A stretch of 43,539 nucleotides of DNA, taken from positions 1 through 43,539 of the IMG/VR virus record IMGVR_UViG_3300044638_004679; one strand, 5' to 3'. The DNA comes from a virus. The position numbers were made by a program, and so were the translations under genes. Of the stretch, positions 1 through 6,571 are shown in pieces (position 1 is the stretch's first letter; each line of letters begins with the position of its first letter). The notes beneath the pieces were generated by a model that was not told the DNA's origin, ran no database searches, and saw only the letters and a list, made by a program, of their open reading frames with translations.

Positions 1-448
1 CCACTTGTTCGGTTTCCTCGACCCAACTAGGACCGCCGCGAATGTGGAATATGCAGGAGGACATTCCGTTCCAGCTCTTCGTGCTGCTCTTAGCGGAGGT
101 GTAGGCAGATCCGAACGTAGCGTTCAAATCGTCGCTCGACATGGCTTTAACATTTGCCCAGTCAAGATCGCCCTCGTGCCACAGCTTGAAGCCAAGCTCC
201 AGCGGTGCAACGACTTCTGCAATGCCGGGAAAGTGCCAGACCCACTCGTCATGGGATGACGCATCGCCGGACATAACAGCGTAGCACTGGTAATTGCCAA
301 GCGGTACGGAGCCACTGCCCCAGTCGCAGCTCTCGCCGGGTTTGAGGACCGCGCTCCTCGTAGGGTGGTCGTTGCATTTGGGCTGCTCAAAGAGCGCCAC
401 TAATACTGGGACTTCGGTCTGATTTTCGATTTTTATGTGTGTACTCAT
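1..448 (-). CDS. Hypothetical protein, 3' end outside window
   Basis: The frame is open from an ATG at 448 down to base 1, giving 149 visible codons, so the C-terminus lies outside the window. The ATG overlaps the stop of the upstream 66-aa gene as ATGA (445-448), which supports this start. The protein starts MSTHIKIENQTEV and is rich in Trp, Ser and Gly, with no signal peptide or membrane segment. It may be a small beta-rich domain, judging only from alternating hydrophobic stretches. I do not recognise the family. No SD site precedes it, so translation probably depends on coupling to the gene before it. Confidence 0.75.
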   Translation of the reverse strand, partial: MSTHIKIENQTEVPVLVALFEQPKCNDHPTRSAVLKPGESCDWGSGSVPLGNYQCYAVMSGDASSHDEWVWHFPGIAEVVAPLELGFKLWHEGDLDWANVKAMSSDDLNATFGSAYTSAKSSTKSWNGMSSCIFHIRGGPSWVEETEQV

Positions 449-645
449 GTCAGTAGGTGTTTGATGATTAACTCTCTCTCTTCTCCCGTAGCCCTGAGAA
501 TCATCTCTAAGCTGACGAGAGCATCGACCGTGCTTACGTGTTTCCAATCTGGCTTTCCGTCGATGTGTTTGGCGGTGTCCAGACTCTCTACGCGGACCAC
601 TCCGTTGGTTTTGTGGACGTAGATAAATGCGACGGTGTCTTTCAT
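445..645 (-). CDS. Small hypothetical protein, 66 aa
   Basis: The ATG at 645 overlaps the stop of the upstream gene (ATGA, 642-645) and is preceded by AAGGAGG in that gene's last codons. The protein (MKDTVAFIYVHKTNG...) looks like a short beta strand pair followed by a helix; it has no cysteine and no membrane segment. Unlike its upstream neighbours it lacks the KEAKP-type C-terminus, so the SD-bearing gene chain ends here. Function unknown. Confidence 0.7.
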   Translation of the reverse strand: MKDTVAFIYVHKTNGVVRVESLDTAKHIDGKPDWKHVSTVDALVSLEMILRATGEERELIIKHLLT

Positions 646-842
646 TTAGCCTCCTTAGCTTTGCGCTTCCGATTGGCTGGCTTGTAGAGGTAGATGCCGG
701 TTCGGAAAAGTTTACATAGCAAACTTCCCTGATAGCTAAGCACCCAAGCAGCAGGTGTTGGCTTGCGGTGGATCATGCCGACAGTTACAGCTCTCTTGGC
801 ATTGGCCGCTTGGTAGAGCTGTTCAAGTGTTTTGATTTTCAC
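642..842 (-). CDS. Small basic hypothetical protein, 66 aa
   Basis: It starts at GTG 842 inside a GTGA overlap with the upstream gene; AAGGAGG lies about 8 bases before the start. The protein is basic and ends in RKRKAKEAK; those last codons contain the SD site for the next gene. The central part (AAWVLSYQGSLLCKLFRTGIYLYK) reads as beta-rich. It could bind nucleic acid, but only charge suggests that. Confidence 0.7.
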   Translation of the reverse strand: MKIKTLEQLYQAANAKRAVTVGMIHRKPTPAAWVLSYQGSLLCKLFRTGIYLYKPANRKRKAKEAK

Positions 843-1057
843 GGTTTAACCTCCTTCTCATTCCACAACAACAGATCCGCTCGCATCGAGTCGTTTTCTT
901 CCTCTAACTGCTTGATGCGGTCTTGAAGCTGTGATGCATACCCACACGCTACGGAAGGAATTTGAGTGCTTGATCCGCACTTGAAATGGCGCGTATTGAC
1001 TCCATGAAAAGACAAAAATGGAGCGTTACACCGAGGGCAATAGTGTTCGTCACTCAC
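839..1057 (-). CDS. Zinc-ribbon plus coiled-coil small protein, 72 aa
   Basis: It starts at GTG 1057 in a GTGA overlap. The N-terminal half has four cysteines (about residues 7, 10, 27, 38; CPRC then single Cys) spaced like a zinc ribbon. The C-terminal half (about 42-72) is a charged coiled coil containing DRIKQLEEEND and ending LLLWNEKEVKP. The same C-terminal module is joined to a different N-terminus in the gene at 2016-2198. This suggests a shared oligomerisation segment carried by different head domains. Function unknown. Confidence 0.75.
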   Translation of the reverse strand: MSDEHYCPRCNAPFLSFHGVNTRHFKCGSSTQIPSVACGYASQLQDRIKQLEEENDSMRADLLLWNEKEVKP

Positions 1058-1275
1058 GGCTTGGCCTCCTTGGCTTTGCGCCAGTTGACGGTTTCCAACA
1101 GGTCGTAGGTCTGGGTATTGGCTAGCGCATCGCCAGCCTCCTCCAACCGCTTGATCCGCTCATTGGCCGCGTTGAGTTCGCGTTCTAGTTTCAGGCCTTC
1201 AGTTAATAGATATGATTCAGTGCAATCTTCCTGTGCCTTACGAAGCGCAAGGTCCATCCTCGGTGTATCACTCAC
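1054..1275 (-). CDS. Coiled-coil array protein with SDTPR N-terminus, 73 aa
   Basis: It starts at GTG 1275 in a GTGA overlap. N-terminal SDTPRMDLALRKAQE is followed by a heptad-like helix with ANERIKRLEEAGDAL, then a variable spacer and WRKAKEAKP. Closest relatives in the window are 3178-3441 and 2195-2467. Similar SDTPRTDA...ERI.RLE proteins are, to my knowledge, common in environmental phages but have no assigned role. The last codons carry AAGGAGG for the next start. Confidence 0.75.
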   Translation of the reverse strand: MSDTPRMDLALRKAQEDCTESYLLTEGLKLERELNAANERIKRLEEAGDALANTQTYDLLETVNWRKAKEAKP

Positions 1276-1547
1276 GGCTTGGCCTCCTTCCCAATCTTAG
1301 CGTCGTCCCATCCCTGCAACAGGTTGTCCATTCGGATGGTCCTCATGCTCGGAGATGGAGGATTGATGAATGCGTACATTGCGTTGCCAGCTATTTCGAG
1401 TTCTCGGATGCGCTGATCGTAGAACTTCCGCTCACCTTCTAGCTTGTCCCACAGAGCGCGAAGACGGTTTTCGAGTTCGGTGACGTACTTTTCGCGTTCT
1501 CTCAAAGAGTTTGAAAGCGATTCGATTTCCTGAAGGTGCAAGTTCAT
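1272..1547 (-). CDS. Coiled-coil array protein, 91 aa
   Basis: The frame opens further upstream, but ATG 1547 forms an ATGA overlap with the preceding gene and has AAGGAG about 8 bases before it, so this start is preferred. The protein is a long charged helix (about residues 5-60: ESLSNSLREREKYVTELENR...), then YDQRIRELEIAGNAM, a proline-rich turn, and a KEAKP end. It is a longer member of the coiled-coil family in this operon. Confidence 0.75.
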   Translation of the reverse strand: MNLHLQEIESLSNSLREREKYVTELENRLRALWDKLEGERKFYDQRIRELEIAGNAMYAFINPPSPSMRTIRMDNLLQGWDDAKIGKEAKP

Positions 1548-1831
1548 CGCTTGTTCTCCTTTGCTCGCTGCCATGCATTGGCCAGCAGCCGATAGTTTGA
1601 GTCGGAAATGGTACCGTCCTTCAGCCACTCAAGCAGCTCGTCACCAGTACTATTCATCAGCTTGATCCGATCTTGCAGGTACTCGACCAGCTCCTTCAGC
1701 TCGTTCACATCGGATTGAAGCTCGCGCTTCTCTTCCGAAAGCTTCAGACAGGTCTGCTCCCAGCTTGGCGGTGGTGTTCCGCGCATCGCCTCAAACAGCG
1801 GTCTTCCGAATGCGTCGTTGATTTGGCTCAT
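1544..1831 (-). CDS. Coiled-coil array protein, 95 aa
   Basis: ATG 1831 overlaps the upstream stop (ATGA 1828-1831) with AAGGAG ahead of it; a slightly upstream ATG would overlap the neighbour more. An N-terminal segment with GTPPPSWEQTC is followed by a long coiled coil (about 30-70, LQDRIKLMNSTGDELLEWL) and the end NAWQRAKENKR. It is a divergent paralogue of the RIKxLEE family. Its last codons again hold the SD for the next gene (AAAGGAGAACAAGCG before ATGA). Confidence 0.7.
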   Translation of the reverse strand: MSQINDAFGRPLFEAMRGTPPPSWEQTCLKLSEEKRELQSDVNELKELVEYLQDRIKLMNSTGDELLEWLKDGTISDSNYRLLANAWQRAKENKR

Positions 1832-2019
1832 TTGCACTCCTTCCATTTGAACTGATTTTTATTCGCGCAATCGACAACCCACTCAGCGTGGCCCTTCCTA
1901 ACAGCTTCTTCGCGCATGCTGCTCTTGCCAAGTTGATCGCCCCACAGGATGGCTAAGGACAGAAAACAACCGGCCACAAGTCCGTACATACATTGTTCTA
2001 AAAGTGAAATGCTACTCAC
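1828..2019 (-). CDS. Small single-pass membrane protein, 63 aa
   Basis: A GTG at 2019 overlaps the upstream stop (GTGA 2016-2019) behind AAGGAGG. It has one membrane segment near the N-terminus (about 9-26, MYGLVAGCFLSLAILWGD), then a conserved cytosolic-type tail with RKGHAEWVVD...FKWKE. The same layout and tail occur at 2939-3124, so the two are paralogues. Small proteins with this HAEW...FKW tail recur in environmental phages without known function. A longer frame exists upstream but would overlap the neighbour. Confidence 0.7.
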   Translation of the reverse strand: MSSISLLEQCMYGLVAGCFLSLAILWGDQLGKSSMREEAVRKGHAEWVVDCANKNQFKWKECK

Positions 2020-2198
2020 GGCTTCACCTCCTTCTCGTTCCACAGCAGCAGATCGGCGCGGAGAGCGTCGTTCTCGGATTCGAGTTGCTTGATCCGATCC
2101 TCCAGTTTTCGCACCTGAAAGGCGATTGCGCGGAGTTCGCGTGGATGGTTGCAATCGGGAGACTCCGCTAGGAAAAGGATTCGTTCCTCAACACTCAC
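2016..2198 (-). CDS. Coiled-coil array protein, 60 aa
   Basis: A GTG at 2198 sits in a GTGA overlap with AAGGAGG before it. The N-terminal half (VSVEERILFLAESPDC...) is unique. The C-terminal half (LEDRIKQLESENDALRADLL then LWNEKEVKP) is almost identical to the end of 839-1057. The pair shows that a fixed coiled-coil tail is combined with different heads in this operon. Confidence 0.7.
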   Translation of the reverse strand: MSVEERILFLAESPDCNHPRELRAIAFQVRKLEDRIKQLESENDALRADLLLWNEKEVKP

Positions 2199-2467
2199 GG
2201 CTTGGCCTCCTTGGCTTTGTTCCATTGCTTAAGAGCATCAGACTGAGATTCAGTGAAATCAGATGTGTACTCTGGGCAGAAATTCCAAAGCAGATTGTTG
2301 CCAGCCTCCTCCAGCCGCTTGATGCGCTCGTTGGCCGACTCCAGCTTGAGTTCAAGCTCTTTGATTTTTTGGTTAAGCATTTCCATTTTGTTTCCTGTGC
2401 GATGCGTTTTGGTTTTGCCACTAAGCATTGCTTCCAGTTGCAATGCTGGTGATAGTTTTGTTTTCAT
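2195..2467 (-). CDS. Coiled-coil array protein, 90 aa
   Basis: Two starts are possible. ATG 2467 lies directly after a leader that is duplicated before the gene at 3124, which favours it. A GTG at 2518 in a GTGA overlap would add 17 residues. The protein has a basic N-terminus, then coiled coil (LNQKIKELELKLESANERIKRLEEAGN), a variable loop, and QWNKAKEAKP. It is a clear paralogue of 1054-1275 and 3178-3441. Confidence 0.7.
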   Translation of the reverse strand: MKTKLSPALQLEAMLSGKTKTHRTGNKMEMLNQKIKELELKLESANERIKRLEEAGNNLLWNFCPEYTSDFTESQSDALKQWNKAKEAKP

Positions 2468-2509
2468 TTGTTGTTTATGTTTCAGCGTTCGGTGAAATTG
2501 TTTGATTGA
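2462..2509 (-). repeat. Duplicated intergenic leader, copy 1
   Basis: A 48-base segment is about 85% identical to 3120-3167. On the minus strand it contains TTTCACCGAACGCTGAAA, a near-palindrome, followed by an A-rich stretch and an ATG. It lacks an SD site. A promoter, operator or leader RNA are possible. Confidence 0.6.
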
Positions 2510-2514
2510 GCTTC

Positions 2515-2712
2515 TCACGGCTTGGCCTCCTTGATGATTAGAAGTACACCCATGTAAACCATCCAAACGGCTCCGATCGGTATCAGCCAAAACAGCCGGA
2601 AGATCTGTCCAAAGTCATACTGCCCGCTGGAACGGTATGGCCTGAACATGATGCACAGCAGGATTACGGTGATGAGTGCTGGTACGATCCACGATTTGAT
2701 TGTGATGGTCAT
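2515..2712 (-). CDS. Two-pass membrane protein, 65 aa
   Basis: ATG 2712 overlaps the upstream stop (ATGA) and follows AAGGAGG. Two hydrophobic helices are visible: about 8-22 (IVPALITVILLCIMF) and 40-60 (FWLIPIGAVWMVYMGVLLII), joined by a short polar loop. The end is KEAKP although the rest is unrelated to the coiled-coil genes. That shows the C-terminal motif is tied to the downstream start signal rather than to the protein family. The topology resembles small holins or superinfection membrane proteins, but no function can be assigned. Confidence 0.7.
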   Translation of the reverse strand: MTITIKSWIVPALITVILLCIMFRPYRSSGQYDFGQIFRLFWLIPIGAVWMVYMGVLLIIKEAKP

Positions 2713-2942
2713 GGCTTTGCCACCTCCTCTTTGATCACACACGTCGGGAGCCACAGGATCACCCCGATCTTGTCGCCTTCCTTTCCGAGTAACATGTTGG
2801 TGATCGAATCTCCCATCTCATGCGGAACCATCACCGTGATTTCGGTGTGGTTTTTCTTCCTGTGGACTCCGGTTGCGGCTGAGTGGACAGTCTGAGTCTC
2901 CACACCATCCCCAGCTTTCTGAAGCAGTTCAATGATACTCAC
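2709..2942 (-). CDS. Hypothetical protein, 77 aa
   Basis: A GTG at 2942 in a GTGA overlap, with GGAGG upstream, is the likely start; the longer upstream reading overlaps two neighbours. The protein begins VSIIELLQKAGDG, has a beta-rich middle (HTEITVMVPHEM) and ends CVIKEEVAKP, again with the SD of the next gene encoded in its tail. Not recognised. Confidence 0.65.
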   Translation of the reverse strand: MSIIELLQKAGDGVETQTVHSAATGVHRKKNHTEITVMVPHEMGDSITNMLLGKEGDKIGVILWLPTCVIKEEVAKP

Positions 2943-3124
2943 GGCTTTGCCTCCTTCCATTTGAACACTGCTCTTCCGCTCTGATCGGCCACCCATTCGG
3001 CGTGGCCTTTGATGACCGCATGTTCCTTTACCTGTCGCGCTCCGATATGTCCTCCCCAGAGGATGCATGCAGCGGCAACAAGTCCTGCGATTAGTCCGGC
3101 TATGATTGGTCTTGAGTCTTTCAT
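2939..3124 (-). CDS. Small single-pass membrane protein, 61 aa
   Basis: ATG 3124 follows the conserved leader that also precedes 2467; the leader is not coding in both copies, which fixes the start. It has one membrane helix (about 6-25, PIIAGLIAGLVAAACILWGG) and then VIKGHAEWVAD...FKWKEAKP. It is a paralogue of 1828-2019. It is separated from the upstream gene by about 53 bases, so it may head its own translational unit. Confidence 0.7.
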   Translation of the reverse strand: MKDSRPIIAGLIAGLVAAACILWGGHIGARQVKEHAVIKGHAEWVADQSGRAVFKWKEAKP

Positions 3125-3167
3125 TGGTTGTTTCGGTTTCAGCATTCGGTGAAACTGCCTGATTTAG
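3120..3167 (-). repeat. Duplicated intergenic leader, copy 2
   Basis: The second copy of the leader precedes the ATG at 3124. On the minus strand: TTTCACCGAATGCTGAAA, then an A-rich stretch to the ATG. Substitutions between the copies are scattered without regard to codon position, as expected of non-coding DNA. Confidence 0.6.
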
Positions 3168-3177
3168 TGAATGTCGC

Positions 3178-3441
3178 TCACGGCTTGGCCTCCTTGGCTT
3201 TGCGCCATTTTGAAACAGTGTACTGCACGGCATTCAACCGCTCATCGCGTAGCCACGCCTCCATCGCATCCCCCGCCTCCTCCAGCCGCTTGATGCGGTC
3301 TTGAGCGGTGGTGAGTTCGCGTTCGATGCGTTTCATCTCACCAGCTAGGTCGTACATCGTAGCGTCAGGCTTGAAGTACGCAGCGTCTGTCCTCGGCGTG
3401 TCTTGGATCATTTTCGTGGGGTCAGGAATATGATCGCTCAT
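3178..3441 (-). CDS. Coiled-coil array protein with DTPRTDA motif, 87 aa
   Basis: ATG 3441 overlaps the upstream stop (ATGA) behind AGGGAGG. Order: short N-terminus, QDTPRTDAAYF, a helix with GEMKRIERELTTAQDRIKRL EEAGDAM, a variable segment, and KWRKAKEAKP. It is the fullest version of the family found at 1054-1275. It probably forms an alpha-helical dimer; role unknown. Confidence 0.75.
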   Translation of the reverse strand: MSDHIPDPTKMIQDTPRTDAAYFKPDATMYDLAGEMKRIERELTTAQDRIKRLEEAGDAMEAWLRDERLNAVQYTVSKWRKAKEAKP

Positions 3442-3593
3442 TTCGCCTCCCTCGCTTTGCGATTCCTTGTCCAGTAACTGAACGCATAGTTTTTAACCTT
3501 CTTAGCCGCCTTATGGATTTCTCCAGCCTCCTTCTTGGTGATGGTGTACACGCCGGTGCCGCCATCGATGATGCTCTTGATCCTATCGCTCAC
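3438..3593 (-). CDS. Small basic protein, 51 aa
   Basis: A GTG at 3593 overlaps the ThyX stop (GTGA 3590-3593) and GAGGAGG lies in the last ThyX codons. The frame runs 51 codons to a stop overlapping the next ATG. The protein (VSDRIKSIIDGGTGVYTITK...) is lysine-rich and ends RNRKAREAK, matching the KEAK-type tails of the array. Not recognised. Overlaps on both sides make it a convincing gene despite its size. Confidence 0.65.
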   Translation of the reverse strand: MSDRIKSIIDGGTGVYTITKKEAGEIHKAAKKVKNYAFSYWTRNRKAREAK

Positions 3594-4240
3594 TTGATGC
3601 CCTCCTCAATTGCTGCGTGGATGTGTGGGAATTCAATCGCGAAGATCGTGTCGCGGATAGCTTCGGCGATCTGACGATGCTCTTTCTGCGTACCCTTCGC
3701 GCACCGCTGCTCCAGATAATGAATCCATGATCGAATGTTGCCAGTCATGTAGAGTGTAGTCTGCGTACAGAGCGGCAAGACCATTCGCGCCGTCTCGCGG
3801 CTCACGCCTTCCCTAAGCAACGTCCGATAGGTTGTGAACGCAAGTTCAACAGACTTAGCAACCACATCCATGGCCCACTCCTGCGGATACATGTCGCCGC
3901 TTCCTTGACGATTCGCTCTGTCCTGAGTGCGAAGTTCAATCGGTTCAACCTCGTCGCACGGCGCATAGCGTTGTGAAAATTCTTGGAAGCAAAAGCTGCG
4001 ATGCCTGATAATCTGAGCGGATATGGCGCGGCTTGTCTGAATCTCGACCGTCATACTAGCCTGCTCAAAGATGCTCCAGTGGCCGTTCTTGATACAGTAG
4101 GCCAATAGCTTTGGAGCGGTCAGCAGACTCATCTGATTGCTCGGATTACTGACTCGCGCTGCGTAGGTGATGAAATCGGATGCGGTCAAAGCGCCGTCAC
4201 CGACAATTGGTTTCGTGATTGCTGCTAGTTTTACTCTCAT
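3590..4240 (-). CDS. thyX: Flavin-dependent thymidylate synthase (ThyX)
   Basis: ThyX makes dTMP from dUMP using FAD, NADPH and methylene-tetrahydrofolate. The family signature RHRx7S is present at about residues 79-89 (RHRSFCFQEFS), continuing into QRYA, and the 216-aa length is typical. Later residues (TRMVLPLCTQTTLYMTGNIRSW, in two parts) match the conserved C-terminal helix region. In phages it supplies thymidine for replication; here it is coupled to the small-gene operon downstream. The start ATG 4240 is preceded by TTTGTATCC without an SD site. Confidence 0.95.
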   Translation of the reverse strand: MRVKLAAITKPIVGDGALTASDFITYAARVSNPSNQMSLLTAPKLLAYCIKNGHWSIFEQASMTVEIQTSRAISAQIIRHRSFCFQEFSQRYAPCDEVEPIELRTQDRANRQGSGDMYPQEWAMDVVAKSVELAFTTYRTLLREGVSRETARMVLPLCTQTTLYMTGNIRSWIHYLEQRCAKGTQKEHRQIAEAIRDTIFAIEFPHIHAAIEEGIK

Positions 4241-4305
4241 GGATACAAATTTTAGGTCTTAGTTTCGAGCGTTATCGCGGAATGCGCTCCCCTCCGTGTT
4301 GAGGA

Positions 4306-4743
4306 TTAGAACGGCTTCGGATCAAGGTCGTCGGCATCGACTTGAGCAATCGGAACCTCGCGCATGTTTTTGATGCGGAGAGTCTTCTTCGTCTCACCGT
4401 TGACTTGGTACTCCTCGGAGCGAGCGGTGATAAGCAGCTCCAATCCGATCATCGTTTTGAGGAACGCTGCGTAGCTGCCCTTGGTGCCAAGGAAGTCCAC
4501 TTGAGTGCCATCGGGAACGTTGTGCTTCGTTGCAGCAACGAGCTGATTGACGCGGAACCAGACATTCTCCTGATTGATGTAGCGGTCCGTGATGCTCGCT
4601 CCGTCTTCAGTTTTGAACGTAACCTTGCAGACCTCGCGGCCCTTGGCATCGAGGGTTTCCTCGACCTTGGCGACAGTGACGGTGTAATCGCCTTCGGCAT
4701 CGATGTATCGGCCTCCGGCATCCTTGCGGTTTACTTGGAACAT
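4306..4743 (-). CDS. Probable single-stranded DNA-binding protein, 145 aa
   Basis: A beta-rich protein with an OB-fold-like strand pattern (YTVTVAKVEETLDAKG, VCKVTFKTEDGASI) and an acidic C-terminus ending DADDLDPKPF. Such a tail, acidic with a final Phe, resembles the protein-interaction tip of SSB. It lies next to the exonuclease and RecT-type genes, which supports a role in recombination or replication. It could also belong to the DUF669-type phage proteins found in the same position. No canonical SSB motif is certain. Confidence 0.6.
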   Translation of the reverse strand: MFQVNRKDAGGRYIDAEGDYTVTVAKVEETLDAKGREVCKVTFKTEDGASITDRYINQENVWFRVNQLVAATKHNVPDGTQVDFLGTKGSYAAFLKTMIGLELLITARSEEYQVNGETKKTLRIKNMREVPIAQVDADDLDPKPF

Positions 4744-4756
4744 AATTTATTCGGTT

Positions 4757-5551
4757 TTAATTTTCGGATTTATTCAAGACCCACTTAGGGCATGAAAGGG
4801 TTTGTGTAGCGGTTGGATAGGCTGGCCAACTGTCCAGTGCGCGGCATTCGTGCAGCGTTGCGATTGCTTTGCAGCGAAGATTCTCGCCTGCCTGAAGCCA
4901 TTCGGCGTCCAGCTTGTAAATGCCAATGGCGTACGGAGCTTTGCGCTCAACGGCAACGAAGATGAAGCTATCAGCGCCAGTCATCGCCATGTAGTGCGCG
5001 GCCTGAATATGGTAGCCGAACGATGCGATGGTTCGCAGGAAGGCTTCGGGCGATGCGTCGTCGGTCGTCTTGATGTCAACGAGCGTATGGCCTTCGATCC
5101 ACAGATCGGGACGTGCCTTAAGGGCGATGCCGGTTTCTTCGTCCTGAGCGAAGACACTCGCCTCGATCCGGTGGTCGAGATGAATGATGTCCCAGAACGG
5201 ATGGCGACGGACACTGTTGGCCACGCCTTGCACATCGATGTCTTCAGCGTGAGTCAGGTGGATGCGGCTCTTGTGCTGCTCCTTCCACTGCTTTCCTTCC
5301 TTCGTACGTCCGTCGATGTCCGGCGGAACAACAGCGACGACTTGCGAGTAGAGTTGCGGCTCCAGCACAGCGGTATGAATCGCCGTACCCATCTGCATCG
5401 ACTTCGTCGGCTCCTGATGCTCCTCTAGTGCGGCTTTGTAATGAGCCGGGGACTTGAGGATCTTGGACATCATCGACTTAGAGAGAGCATCAACGGCGTG
5501 ATACTTCTCCGCTGGCATGTCGAGATTGACGTGTTGGTTGAGAATGCTCAT
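4757..5551 (-). CDS. RecE/YqaJ-type exonuclease (PD-(D/E)XK fold)
   Basis: This 264-aa protein shows the layout of phage 5'-3' exonucleases paired with RecT. An N-terminal helical part contains SKSMMSKILKSPAHYKAA and MGTAIHTAVLEP (about 54-65). E130 follows, then KARPDLWIEGHTLVDIKTT with D149, D159 and K161 as metal-binding and catalytic candidates, and FGYHIQAAHYM after that. The expected role is resection of double-stranded ends for RecT-type annealing. Its start overlaps the recT-like stop (ATGA 5548-5551), so the two are coupled. Confidence 0.85.
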   Translation of the reverse strand: MSILNQHVNLDMPAEKYHAVDALSKSMMSKILKSPAHYKAALEEHQEPTKSMQMGTAIHTAVLEPQLYSQVVAVVPPDIDGRTKEGKQWKEQHKSRIHLTHAEDIDVQGVANSVRRHPFWDIIHLDHRIEASVFAQDEETGIALKARPDLWIEGHTLVDIKTTDDASPEAFLRTIASFGYHIQAAHYMAMTGADSFIFVAVERKAPYAIGIYKLDAEWLQAGENLRCKAIATLHECRALDSWPAYPTATQTLSCPKWVLNKSEN

Positions 5552-6354
5552 TCGGTGGGCGGGTTAGCGAACGTCTTAGCCTTGGAGATGAAGCTGTCAG
5601 GATCGGCGACGATCATGTTGGCCACCTTCGTGGATACATCGCGGAAGTTCTGGCCTTCCTTGATCAAGTTCTTGCTGACGAGGAACGCGTTGGCGATATC
5701 AGAATGTGGCTCAAGAATCTGCTCTAGCTTTTCAACGAGCGAGAAGGCTGGTTCCGGCGTCACATTGACCGTCTGGCGCGTCGTAGCGGTGATGGTGGGT
5801 GTTGACGGCGCAGCAAAATCAGCAGCCTCCTCCGGGGTATAGACGCCAGCAACAACTTCAGGTGCGAGCATTCGAATAGCCTTGGAGATGCAGCGCGCAC
5901 GAAGCATAGCTGCCGGATCTTTCTGCCATCCAGAACCAGCCTTGGCAGGAAGCAATCCTGCGATTTTGGCGTCCTCGGTCGTAAATCCGATTTCGCATTC
6001 GTTGCCGTCGAATTTCCAGACTCCGATAGCAGCAGTCGAATCGAACTGCTTCCAAATGACCTTACCGCCCCGAGTCCGATATCCGGCGAGCATGGCGTCT
6101 GAGCGCATCGTCAACGAGCCGTTGACCAGATGAAACTCTCGCTTGAAGTCGAACGGAGTCTTGCGAGTGGCTAGGCATTCAAGGGCGATCATGTTGCCTT
6201 GCTCGTCCTTCTGACAGTTGAAGACTCCGCTTCGCGCAATCCACGATCCGAGTTCCTTGACCGCTTCAAGCGATGTTCCGATGCGGGAGTAAAACTCTCC
6301 GTCAGGACTGACTGGCGGTTGCGTTTGCGTTGTCGCTAATTGGTTGCTGCTCAT
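5548..6354 (-). CDS. RecT-family single-strand annealing protein
   Basis: 268 aa. The core GSGWQKDPAAMLRARCISKA (about 140-159), followed by IRMLAPEVVAGVYTPEEA, matches the pattern of RecT-type recombinases (aromatic, charged pair, ML-x-AR-x-x-S/A-x-AxR, then GVYTPEE). The N-terminus is low complexity, and the C-terminal 90 residues form a separate helical segment. It pairs with the adjacent exonuclease for homologous recombination and possibly concatemer formation. It overlaps the upstream HTH gene by 53 bases; no other credible start was seen. Confidence 0.85.
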   Translation of the reverse strand: MSSNQLATTQTQPPVSPDGEFYSRIGTSLEAVKELGSWIARSGVFNCQKDEQGNMIALECLATRKTPFDFKREFHLVNGSLTMRSDAMLAGYRTRGGKVIWKQFDSTAAIGVWKFDGNECEIGFTTEDAKIAGLLPAKAGSGWQKDPAAMLRARCISKAIRMLAPEVVAGVYTPEEAADFAAPSTPTITATTRQTVNVTPEPAFSLVEKLEQILEPHSDIANAFLVSKNLIKEGQNFRDVSTKVANMIVADPDSFISKAKTFANPPTE

Positions 6355-6571
6355 TTGTATTCTCTTGTTGTTTCTTTGTTTTTCTTGCGTATGGGTTCAC
6401 AGCTCCGGTTGTCGCTCGACTCGTTAGAATCGCGGCGATGTCGGACTCGGTGAACAAGATTCGTCGGCCAATTCTCCTATGCTGGACGCCATCATGGCGC
6501 ACGATCCGCCGGAGCGTTTCGGTGCATATCTGGAGCATCTCTGCCGTGGCCTTTGCGGTAAAAACTTTCAC
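6302..6571 (-). CDS. Excisionase-type HTH DNA-binding protein, 89 aa
   Basis: It starts at GTG 6571. The first 50 residues form a winged helix of the excisionase/AlpA kind: TAKATAEMLQICTETLRRIV (two helices), RHDGVQHRRIGRRILFTES (wing), DIAAIL. The polar C-terminus is Gln/Asn rich. No integrase is visible in the window, so a regulatory role for the recombination operon is more likely than excision. It is preceded by a structured non-coding stretch with two inverted repeats. Confidence 0.75.
   Translation of the reverse strand: MKVFTAKATAEMLQICTETLRRIVRHDGVQHRRIGRRILFTESDIAAILTSRATTGAVNPYARKTKKQQENTNEQQPISDNANATASQS

Larger units (their letters stand above)
642..3606 (-). promoter_or_regulatory. 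Set of coding-embedded ribosome binding sites
   Basis: At thirteen or more successive junctions the last codons of one gene read AAGGAG(G) followed by 5-9 bases and the overlapping stop/start ATGA or GTGA. Typical form: AAGGAGGCCAAGCCGTGA. Examples end at 645, 842, 1057, 1275, 1547, 1831, 2019, 2198, 2712, 2942, 3441 and 3593. The site translates as K-E-(A/V)-K-(P), which explains the shared C-termini of otherwise unrelated proteins. Confidence 0.75.

Noticed and set aside
4342-5428. Long plus-strand frames (148 and 208 codons) opposite the SSB-like and exonuclease genes
   Set aside because: They are antisense to genes with clear motifs and conserved overlaps; their translations lack any recognisable pattern.
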